Assembly: GCA_014238335.1 (NCBI GenBank)
Contig: JABABI010000061.1
Location: forward strand, 1-41,608
DNA from: Fuerstiella sp.
Lineage (GTDB): Bacteria > Planctomycetota > Planctomycetia > Planctomycetales > Planctomycetaceae
Reading direction: 5' to 3'
Length of the DNA stretch: 41,608 nt
Under the pieces are notes generated by a model. The model saw only the letters and a program-made list of their open reading frames with translations, was not told the DNA's origin and searched no databases. The translations under genes were made by a program, and so were the position numbers. Below are positions 1 through 12,100 of this stretch, in pieces; position 1 is the stretch's first letter, and every line of letters begins with the position of its first letter.

Positions 1-190
1 TGCATTCAAAACAGCCTGAGTCTTCAATGCGACCTGCTGCGACGAGTCTGTACTGTTGATCTGAATTTCAGTTTGACCGGACGGAGCGGTCTCGACGAAC
101 GCGAATATTGTGCCGTTTATTGTCAGTGACTGACCAAGAGCGTCAGCCCCACTGGGCATTGCGATGTTCGTGACCACGTTCAGGGCCGCA
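1..190 (-). repeat. Module copy cut by the left window edge (giant protein)
   Basis: The last visible residues read GADALGQSLTINGTIFAFVE, then TEIQINSTDSSQQVALKTQA and VLNA at the edge. This is the same strand-strand-helix order as the other modules, so the array continues beyond the window. Confidence 0.6.
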
Positions 191-3100
191 GTCACGGCGA
201 TCGCCCCTTCTTCGTTAATCGGACCGTCCGCAACTCCCGGCACCATAACCTGGTGTGTATCGTTGCTTCCATCCATTGGTGTGGTGTCCACATCTTCGTC
301 AACGGAATCGTCCGCGATCATGCCAATCCGAGGTGCATCGTTGACCGGCGTGACATCAAACGCAACGACATCCAGATCCGACTCATGAATCTGGCCGGCA
401 GGGTCGTGGGTGAATTGCCCAAAGTCCTCTGTATAGACGGACACCAGGGCAGGCCCAAAGTAGTCCGTCGCAGGCAGAAATGGCAAATCCCCAAGTGCCT
501 GATTCACAAGTGAAACGTTGCCACTGATTGTGACGACAGCCTGTCCCGTGGCGGGTGTGGCCCCGCTGACAGCCACGCCGTCAACGATTACGAAATCTCC
601 TGTAACAACAGGCACCGATGCCGGGAATGCTGTGTTTAGAACAGTGCGAGTTTTCTCGGCGACCGCCATGGCCGTATCACCTGCTCCGACGGCGATCTCA
701 GTCGCCGTCGGAGCGGTCACAACAGCGGCATCCACAAATGTAAAGACCGAGCCGCCGACGGCGATATGATCGCCAATTACGGCCGCTCCGGCAGGCATTG
801 TCAGTCGACTGCCTGCCAGCGTTAACGGTACAACAGTCGCAACAGTTCCGGCATCAAGCGAAACCGTATCCACGGACGCCGAAGCCGTTCCGACAACAGC
901 ACCGTGTGCATTCAGTACCAGTTGAGTCGCCACAGCAACCTGCGCCGCCAGATCCGTGACGTCGACCGCAATTTCAGTTGTTGTCGGACCGACGACGATG
1001 GCCGCATCGACATAGCGGAAAATCGTGCTGTCGACGTTGATCTCTTCGCCAATGACCGTAGCGCCGTCAGGAACAGTAATCACCAGACCGTTAACCTGAA
1101 TAGAAGTACCGTCTGAGTCGGACGCCGAAAGTCCGCCGGTCAGGTCAATCACAGCCAGGGTGGCCGAAGAAGCACCCGCACCAAACATCTTGACATCATT
1201 AATCGCTGCGACCGTGGCCGCAGCAACATCGTTCGCAGTTCCTGCGTTTGCGTCAACGCCGATTTCGTTGCGGGCCGGAGACGTCACAACATTGATGTCG
1301 ACATAAGTGAAGATCACACTGCCCAGTGTCGGACTGTTGATGGTCAGTTGTTCGCCGACAACAGTCGCCGCATCCAGAACAGTGATCTGATCCGCCCCGG
1401 CAACTCCGATTGCACTGGACGTAAAGTACAGTCCCTCTGCCGTCACACCGGCAACCAGCGTCACCGTGTCACCCGCTGGCGCTGCTGCAGGCGCTGCGGG
1501 CAGCGCCGCGGATACAGCCGCCGCTACGGCTGCGGCAACCGCCGTGGCGTCATCCACAGCCGGGTCGATCTGAATTTCCGTACTGTCCGCCGGAGCGGCG
1601 TTAACAAACGTAAATGTGGTTGTTGTATCAGCCGTCCTCTGATCACGTATGTCGACCGTCTGACCAACCAGTGTTGTGGCCGCCGGAAACCGCAGAGAGT
1701 CCCGCGCTGGTCCCGCCGTGATTACCGGGACGGAACCATGATCGGCCAGCAGGGTCACCGTCAGCTCGTTGCTGCCCAGATGAGCGTCCGAATCAGAGAC
1801 ACTGATCGCATCCGGTGTGCCGGATGCAAACGTAAAGACAGTATCTTCCGGTGTCGTCTGATCACCAGGAACCGCATTGATCGGTGCATCGTTCACACCA
1901 TCTGACAGTGAGATGAAGAACCGAGTGGTCCCGTCAATCTGATTGGGGACAAGGAAATTCCCGGCCAGATCCTTTACACCATCAATATCATTGGGATCGT
2001 TGACGACAGCGGCTGTGTTTTTCACTCGAATCTCATAGCTGCGATCCGTCGTGAACGCAGTCGGTGACTGGAATGTCACGTCACCCGTGGACGAATTGTA
2101 TCGCCACAGATAGCTGACACCTTCCAGCAGAGGCACGCCTTCCTGCAGCAGCACAAACTGCTCGCTGACAACGTTGATGGTGTCAATTCCGATTCCTTCA
2201 TCGGTCAGCTTAATCGTAAACTCGCGAACCAGATCCGGCCCCGATATGGACACTCGATCCAGAGCAGGGTCAAGGTCGACCGGTGCGACCAGCGACTGAT
2301 CCAGCGGACTGACGAGACTGGCTCGAGGCCGGAAGAAGTCTACGCGGTCAATCGCACCTCGGTCGATGAAGACGTTGCCCCCCTGTCCGGACGTATTCGG
2401 AGCATCGCCATCATCACCTCGAAGCTGACCATACACGTCAAACTTCGGTGCCAGGATTGGCGACGTCCCCAGCCCCAGCGGACCTTTCACAGACACCAAA
2501 GCGGGTCTGTCACCCAGAGTTTCCAGACCGCTGTCAATGGCCGGCGAAAGAGGTGCGAGATAGTAATTGCGATTGACCTGATCCACAAACAGTGGGTCCG
2601 CCGCTGAGAGCTGCAGAGGGAATGTCCCCAGACCGATTCCAGCGGTGGGCTGATTCGGAGCCGGAATTCGATACAGTGTGGAACCAATCGTCGTGCCCGC
2701 GGCGAGGGACGAAGCGTCAACACTGATGCCGGTATTGAAGTCCGCCACAATATTGTTCATCAGTGTCGGACTGGCCGACTGCGTTACAAGAATGCCGGTC
2801 CCGGTACCAACACCGACGATCGTGTTGTTGACAATGCGTCCATAAGGGACGATTCCGGACGGATTGTTTGTCTGATCGCCGCTGAATTGAATACCGCCGC
2901 TGATATTGCCGGCCACCACGTTATTCGTGATCACAACGCTGGTCGCCAGCCGCGAGCTGTTGAGGACCTGCAGATTTCGTACAGAACCCGGTCGTGGCCG
3001 AGTGTTATTTTCACGCACACCTGCGTCAACAGAGATACCGAAGTTGGAAGAATCCGTCACAAAACTGGAGTGAATGATCAGTTGTCCCTGATCGCGATGA

Positions 3101-6100
3101 TGGTTCTGGTCCCCAAAGCTGTCGAAATCCTCGACGATAATCCCCGTGGGCAGGTTCACAATATTCGCAGAAGACGAAACCGCGGCCGGGAAGAATGCAT
3201 CAAGTACGACCGCAGCTTTTGCTGCAACTTGAACTGCTGTCTCGGTAACCAGCACGGCAATTTGAGTCGGGGTCGGCATCGGTGTCACGGCCCCATCCAC
3301 GAAAAAGAACGCAGTTCCGTCAACGAGTATCGCAGTACCAAACGGAGGCGGCGCCCCCAGCGTTTCGACACCATCACTGGTCGAAAATGAACTGCCTAAC
3401 GGAGAGACTGTCACCGCCCCGATACTTAACGTGGCTACAATTGCTTCATTAGACCCCGTTACCGTGGCATTGCCTGTCAGGTGGACTGTAGAACTGGTAC
3501 TGGCGGTGCCGCTGTCAGTGCCGTCGCTCAACGCCGCTTTGACGTCCAGAATGCCCTGCACGATAGGCTGATTGATCGCATCGCGCAGTTCCGCCGCCAG
3601 AGTATAAGGCTCATCCGTCAGAGGGTCGAACAGAATCGGGAACAGACCACTGCCTGGAATCGTGGTTTCATTCTGATCAAGGAATTGAAACGTAACACTG
3701 TCGACGCCGTCCGAGACTGTCACTGTGGACGCATGCTGAACATCTTCGGACAGACGCGGCAGAGTCACCGAGACCAACTGAGCCTCGCGATCATTCGTGT
3801 CAATAGACCGCCCCAGAGCATTAGTCGGACTTTCACCCTGTGTTTCTCCAAAGTCATTCGCCCGTCGAATTTCGACGTCGTATTCGCCAACGTCGATCCC
3901 CAACCACGACTGGCCCGCCGGATAATTGGCATTTTCAACATCCAGATTGGAGGTGAATCCGGTGCCGGCAGGAGCATTGATGACCATCTCACCGCGTTCG
4001 GCAAAGCCGATGATGATGTCATCGACGTGAACACCTTCGACAGCGTTATTCATGCCACGAAGGGAACCGGGGCGAAGAGCCGCCTGACTGCTCACAAAGC
4101 CGGCTTCATAAGCCCCGAATTCGTCGCCCGGCAGAGCTCCACTCAGTTTGCCCGTCAGTCCCAGCGGCCCTGCGTTGACAACATTATGTCCGATCACCCG
4201 GATCAGATTTTCCGCACCTTTGATGTTGGTGATATCACCAATTGGGCCGCCGCCGATGGGTGAGAACACGTTTGCCAGTGCCTGGCGAATCTCAACAGCC
4301 ACTTCATTAGCAGTAGCGTTGACGTCAGAAAGGACAACAGCAGTGTTTCCCACAGTGACACCGGCACCGCCTGCCAGTGTCAGCACAGCAGACATACTGG
4401 TCATATCGGTCTCGGTCGCCGAAAAGACGGTCACACGATTGGCATTCGACGCTGACAGCGGAGACGTCGCAGGACTCAGAGGGTTGTCGGTCAGCGTCGT
4501 AGCCGCGGCATCAATGACCAGCGGAGTACCAACGGCGTCGGCATTAACTTCGGTACCGAAGGTCAGACCGACAGGCACATTTGTCGCGTCCAGCAGGATA
4601 TTATCTTCGGCCGTCAGACCGTTTGCGAGCGTAATGACGTTAGTCAGAACAGTCACGTCACCGGGAAAATCAACGGCAAGAACGCCCTGGGCGGCCGCTG
4701 CAACGACATTCGCGGCGTCGGCTGGCAATACGCCGATGTCAAACGTGCCCAGTCCCGGACCTCCGGTGTTGTCCACAAATGTATACTGGTTACCACCGAC
4801 AGACAGGATTTCACCAATCACCGTAGCGCCGGTCCCTGCAAACGTCAGCGTCGTACCGGCACCGGTAATCGCAATCGCTCCGGTTGAAGTTGCACCGATT
4901 TCGGACGTTACGGTTCCCGCCGTCAGCAGTAATTTGTCTCCGTCTCGAACCGCTGTTCCCACACCAAATTGCGCGTTGATCTCATTAGCGGTCAGGAACG
5001 CGACGACAGTGGACGAGTTGCCCGCGGCAACAATGATCTCCGGGTTTGGATTCGGAGGGAAGAAGCTGGGAGTCGTGACGAAGTCGAACGTGATCCCGTC
5101 AATGGTCAGAGAGTCCCCCAGAACGGCCGCTCCGTTCGGCAGTTGAACAGTTTCACCGAATCGTGAATCAAATGCGTTCAGTTGCAGAACGCCGCCAGCC
5201 CCGGCTGCAGATGCCCGGTCTCCGCCACCCACGACACCGTTGATGATCGCTGCCGCTGCAGTTGCAATCGTGTCTCCGGTATCCGCCGGATTGATCTGAA
5301 TATCAGTGGCCGCGACCGGAGTGTCCGTAAACGTGAAGATTTGCCCGAACGCAAAGAAGGATTCCCCTTCCAGATTGCCTCCCAGTTCGGCGGGAATCGT
5401 CAAGTCCCGACTCAGCACGAAGCTGCCGCCCGCCAGGTTCACAATCGTAATTCGCTCCGGCACCGTTAAATCGTGTGCCAATGCGGTTCCTGCTCCCAAC
5501 GTCGTGTTGATCACCCCGATAGCTGCGGCGGTCGCATCGGCGACAGTTGCAGCCGCGCTGATATCAATGTCATTTTGGCCGACCACAGGAGTCGCGGTAA
5601 ACGTGAATGTCTGTCCCAGAACTCGGAACGCCTGAAGCTCCAGATCTGCAACCGCTGCGACTGAGCTCAGATCCAGCGTCCCACCAATCGTAAAGGCATC
5701 TGCCGCCAGAGGCAGATCGGGAACACTGATACGATTGGGGGCTCCCAAGTCATGTGCCAACGCGGGCCCCGCACCGATTACGGCATTGATTTCCGCGATC
5801 GTCGTCGCCGTCAGGGCAGACAGCGTTGGTGCCCCCGAGATATCGATATCGTTGGTCAATACAGGAGTGGAGGTAAACGTAAACGTCTCGCCCCGAACCG
5901 TGAATGTTTCACCCTCCAGCCCCGGCACCGTAGCGCCGCTAAGATCCAGGGTACCACCATAAGAATCGACGGACGTCGTGGTTGGCAGATCGATCGAAGC
6001 ACCATTAGCGACGGCCGTGCCGGCTCCCAGAACGTTGTTAATGGATATTACGGCTCGACTGACAAGTACATCGGCTGTGTCTGGAGGGACAGCAGCAGGG

Positions 6101-9100
6101 TCAGCCAGAATATCATTTGGCAGCAGTGGATTCGCGGTGAACGTAAAGGTTTCACCGTCCACCGTGAACGATTCTCCCTCAGCCATGGCGCCACCCGGCA
6201 GATCGATGGAAATTCCGGTCAGGTTCGGATTAGCATTGATTGCCGCAACGGTCGCATCGGCAACTTCTTTAGCGGTCATGGCCGCCGTTACTGCTATTTC
6301 GTTAGGACCTGTAGACGCCAGAACATATGTGAAGGTCTCAGCGTACAGGTCAAACGACTCACCCAGTGCCGCGGCACCGGAAGGCACCGTCATGTGCCGT
6401 CCCAGTTCAAATTCAAATGTCATAGTATCCACGACAAACGTGTCACCATCGGACAACTTGTCGGCACTCAGGGCATACAGTTCAAATCCGCGAGTATTCA
6501 GATTGCCGATGTCCATTGAGCCGGCTGTACTGAAGTCAAACCGCAGCCGCAGGTTGTCCCGCCCTGCATAATTGCTCAGGTCAACCCGTGCCTGCCGCCA
6601 CTCGGCGGTGTCAAAGGTTTCCACAACATCCGGGAAATTCTGAGTCACGGGAGCCATCGTGGCTGTGCCGTCCGGACCGTAATCGAACTCATCGGGAAAG
6701 TCGGACAGCTGCAGCCCGTCGTTTGTGGAAACCAGATTCCACTCGCCGGATTCGTCTCCCACGAACACGCGGAACGAGTCCCGCATCAGATCATCAGGAT
6801 TCGGGCCGTAGTCGTACTCAGCATTTTCCGTTTCCAGAAAGTAGTTGAAGTACAACGCCGGTTTGTCGTCTTTGTCGTAGCCGACCAGACTGAATTGATT
6901 ACTGACGGCAGACCCATGGGCCCCGCCGGGGAAGTTCACATCATTAATGGTGCCGTTGGCGAGATCATTCTGGTTACCGGCGTTCGGTCCACCGATCGTG
7001 TTACCGAAGTACAGGGTCGTTCCACCTTCTTCGCGAGTCGCCAGGACACTGTCGTCAAAACGTGTTTCCACACCATGGCCCGCGTCGGTACCACGATGTC
7101 CTGTCAGGCCCCACAGGTTGCGTTCCAGAGTACCGAACGCCAGTCCGTTAACAGCAAAGGTTCCGGTGTCAACGGACGTCTGCGCATCCACAAAGATTGG
7201 CTGCGGTACACCCATCGTATCAAAGGCAAACAACTCACCGGTTGCGTCAATGGTGAACAGCATACTGGCGAAAGCGCTGTCTTCCACATCGTCCGGACCA
7301 GCCGCAAGTCCGGCCGCGTTCGGCACGCCCAGATCCACGACAAATGTGGCGGTCGCAGCGAACAGATTCAGGGTATACAACATTCCGTTCTCATCAACGA
7401 TGTATGTATCACCGCTGCCATCGTTCAACATGGCCATACCGGTCACATTCGCGTCACCGATCGTATTCACCTGACCAATTTCTCTTTGAGTCGTACCTGC
7501 CCCGGAGAACGCCCGAGCAAATCCCGTTCGGTCGCTGGCTACGCCATCCACAGCCGAGCCCTGCGACGAGAAGTTAAACAGAACGTTTTCGTCGTACTGA
7601 TTCACCTTGCTGGTGTTATTGGGAAGAGCCAATGGGTCAACGCGGGTACCAATCGCGAATCGATCACTGCCGCCAGTGCCACTGAACATCATGGCGTCAA
7701 AGACGAAATGAGCGTTGGCGTAGGCCACGGCATCCGGTGGAGCCCCGTTGTTGGACAGATTGGCCGTGATACCGTCGTCGCCGATATTGTTGACGGCAGC
7801 CGTTCCCGTATCAATCTCCAGATAATTGCCCGTATTCCCTGCGTTGGAAGCACCGCCACCCTGAGGACCGGTTGTCATTGTGTATAGCTGACCATCGGGA
7901 CGCATCGCGATGTCGCCGATACTCGGGCCGAACTGTCCGAGCACTGTGTCCTGATACCCGGTAAACGGATTGACGGTCCGTACCGAGGTTTCGTTGCTGC
8001 CGGTAATCCCGAAGCCGGAACTGACAAACAGAACAACGTCGGCCAGGTTAAACGGCACAACATGAGACGGATCCAGCTCGCCCAGGTCAGAAACAGTAAA
8101 CAGATCGGTCGTCGGTGCAGACGCTGATGTAAAGGTGTCGGTCGGCCCGCTGAATCGTTCTTCTGCAATGCGTTCAACCGAATTGATCGGTTCCACGCGG
8201 AGAGCGGCGGACGAGGATCCGGAATTAAAGAACTGGTCAAGCCCTGATGGCAGCAGACGATTGTTGGTGACGGCCAGTGTGTAATTGCCGCCGGGCAGTT
8301 CCACCGAACCAATGAACGGGTCAAAGGCCCCAACCGTGCCCCGTGTCAGATCTGACAGGAGCGGGGAATCGTCAGGAGAATGATGGCGATCATCCGCGAT
8401 GTTGGAATCACGTCCAATCAGAATCAGACTTCCACCACTGTCATAGACAGCCATTGTCAGGTCACCGCGACCAAAGCCATCCGAATAGTCCAGATCAAAC
8501 GTGACCGGCACATGCGGTCCCACCAGGGCGACTCCGGCGATCTGCTGCGTTGATTCGTAGTTGACTTCAAATTTGTAGAAATCAATATCTGCCGGGTCGA
8601 CAATATTCCCACGAACAGCCAGAACGGCACGATCCGTATCCATCAGATTGCCAAGATCTGTATCTGTCCCTTCGACTTCTTCTGATTCGCCGGTCAACGG
8701 ACTGTGAATCGGAAGTCCTGTGATATCTATGCCTGTCGCCGCGTACCGAATGTCCGCAAACTGAACTGTCGTTCCCGGAAATTCATCCAGTTCCTGCAGA
8801 CGCACCTGCAGCTGATAGGCTCCCTGAGTCAAACCGTTGCCCACCAGCGTCGGATCTTCAAGGTCAGTTCGAGACGCTGCACCGTCCGTGGAATCAATAT
8901 TACTGCTGCGAACACGGATCAAGTAATCCGTTCGAGTGCCAACGGTACCCGGCAGCAGAACCCGCATTCCTGCATCACGCTGATTCAGCGTGAACAGGTC
9001 ATCACTGTTGTACTGAGAATAGTCCAGGGTAAAGGCCTGAGTCCCATTGTTGGCGACAACGGACCAACTACCATCTTGTTCATCTTCATCCAGGGTATTG

Positions 9101-12100
9101 TCCGACAAAGCCAGCACCTGACCACTGGCATCCAGCAATTCCACAACGGTGTCCAGCGCCTGAGTGGACTGGTCAATATCAATCCAGATCTGCGAACCGG
9201 CCTCTGCGGAAATGCTGTAGACGTCCACGTCACCCGGATTGTCGATCGTTCCATGAATTTCAAATCCAAGCCGCAGAGTTTCGTCTCCGGACTTCTGGTC
9301 CGCCGCAATGGTGCCCACCACCTCAGCGGTCGTTGCATTGGAATCCGCGATGGCTGCATCAGCCACTTCGTTTTCCACATATACGCCGATGTTTCTGTCG
9401 TGCGCGTACTCTTCAATGGAAATACCGCGCCAGCGGTTCGCGGCGTCCGTCGGGTCTGTCACATTGCCATCGTTATTTGTGTCATTGAGCGGGAAACCGT
9501 CCAGATCAAAACCCGCACCCACGGTATCATCCGCTAGGGAGGTCATCACAACAGGCTGACCAGGCTGACCAACCACGTGCAGCATGCCGCCGATACGATC
9601 CACAATATCCAGCGGCTCACCAGAGGCTGAAAAGCCGGAGTTCGCCCCGGACAGCTTGATCACCAGACTTTCCGCGGGGCTGCTTTCCAAACGCAGCCCG
9701 CCGGATGTGTGCAGGTCTGGAATGTACACTTCGTTCTGCAGGACATGCACCATGTCCGTATCATCCCAGACGCTCTGGGTCGTAAGTGTCTCACCCCGCA
9801 CCAGCATGCCGTTGATCTGATTACGGCCGAGAGTATTGTCACGGACCAGTGGTCCCTGGTTGTCGATATATCCCGCCTGACGATCTACCGCCCCCGTGGA
9901 TCGCCCCGGATCGGTCACGATGTCCGAATTCAGCGCATTGGTATTGATGTTGATGACCGGCCCTGAGTTATCCCGGAAGATATTGTCGATGATGACAGGC
10001 TGAGCCCCACGGACGAAAATTGTGCCGGTCGAGTGAGGTAACAGATCGAAACGATTGCCTGGAGCCGTTCCACCCAGACCCCCGGCATTATTTTCAAAGA
10101 CTGTATTCCGGATACGTCCTTTGGCCTGATGAATTTCAATGGGGTTGAACCCCGCGAAATCACTTTCCAGTGGTATCACTCCACCGGCGTGCGTAATCAG
10201 TGCCTGATCAACGCTGATCGACCCCGTATGTCCGATATAGATGCCGCCCCAGTCGCCGGCCTCGGGGGCCGCAGCCGTGCGCCCCTGCCTGATCAGGACG
10301 TCGTCAATAAAGTAGTCGTCACCATCGACGGCGGCTACATCGACGCCGCTGTGCCGGAAACGGAAAGCGAAATTCGCGTGAAGAGCTAGCGCCGGAAGGT
10401 CCACCACAATGCGTTCAAAGTTGACCATGTCGGGCCCGGTGCCCAGCTGCCTGTCAATTTCAACCCAGTTTCCAGCCGCATCGCGGAACTCAACAAACAG
10501 GTCGTCACCGGCCTCCGGTGATTCTCCGCCCCCCGTACGCTGGAACGAGAACTCGAGGGTAGCCCTGACCTCCCCCGACAGATCGATTGTTTCGGACTGC
10601 ACCCTGCGAAGACTGGCATTAACAGATGCATCGCTGAACATGTTAAGACTCAGCGGCTCTGAAGGTTCGTTGAATCCATCTGAATTGATTGCTTGACCGT
10701 CAGCACTCGTGTCTGCCATTGACCACCTCAGGGGATCCAGTGTGCCGCTACTGAAGTCGTCAAAGAACAACGTCTGCAGCCGTCCGACAAGATCGCCGTC
10801 ATCATTGGTGTCAAAAGTGCCACCGGCCCCGTACTTGTCATCCAGACGGGACGTAAAGATGATTTCCCGACCCGCCTGACCTTCCGCGATCAACTGAGCG
10901 CCGAAGCCTGTCTGAATCCGTGAACCTTCAAGCTTGACGATCACACCGGCGTCGATCGCCAGACTCGCGTCGATTCGGATTCGGTTGCGGGAAGGTACGT
11001 CGATCAAAGTACGTCCAAGGTCCCCACCCACATCCTGATACGTTGTGGCGGACTTATCCAGTTCGGCAATCAAATCGTATGGATCCGTACCACCGTTCTG
11101 GCTTCTGTAAATCCGACGTCCTGTATAGACGCCCGTTGCCACCGGAAGCTGCTCCAGCAGAATACCGCCAGTGGCCGGTACTGTGGCGGTGGCTGTGACG
11201 CCTGAAGCCGGACTTTCAAAACCATTTCCATCAACAAACGTGACTCGATAATTGAACTGCTCACCTTGTGTCAGACTTCCGTTTCCGGAACCGGTCACTG
11301 CGGTGATCGTCACTTGTGGCGGGGTCTGCTCAAGATAGGAGCCGCTTGGCGTACCCTGAATTTCAAGATTCTGAGCGATGACATGTACAATATCCAGGTC
11401 GTCAAACCGCCCTGGCACGGTCAGCTTCAGCGTATCCGCCCCGGCTGATGTCTGCACACGCACGAACAACCCGTTTGTCGAGTTATCCAGCAGCGTGTTG
11501 CCGTAAATATCCGGACCAACTCGCTTGTAATCGCTCGTAAATGCAGTCAACCCCCCCTGATATCGCGGCGTATTGAACGTGACTTCTTCGAAGCTGTCGG
11601 GGTCCGCAGACATTGCGGAATCTTCGTTCATCGTGATTCGGTTATGCACGATGGTCGGCTGTGCCCGCGTGATGTGAATCGGATTGACGGTCTGCAGCGT
11701 GTTGTCAACGACGACCTGGCCGCCCCCGTAACGAATGTCCGAATGGGCGACGTAATTCAGAAAGATGCCCTCAGTCTGATAATTGAACCGGTTCTGTGCT
11801 CGATCGGTATCGTTGCGAAAAACCAGCCCGCCCCAGTTACCGATATCAGGTGATGTCGGTGTTCCCAGACTCGTATCCGTACCTATCGATTCATCCAGCC
11901 AGGACGTAAAGATGACGTCGCGACCCGGAGTACCCAGAACCTGCAGCGCACCCCGACTGCGGTCGATAATCGACGACGAACTGCCGACACCCACACGACT
12001 TTTCTGAAGCTTGAAAACGGCACCCGCGTCAATCATCACGGTGACGCCCTGAGGCACCTCCAGCTCACGACCGTCTTCCAGAATCTGGTTGCTGTTGTCA

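Noticed and set aside
4148..5146. Long plus-strand frame (332 codons) opposite the giant gene
   Set aside because: It is antisense to a frame with coherent domains, is composed of low-complexity A/V/T/S runs mirroring the repeats, and has no ribosome site or family resemblance.
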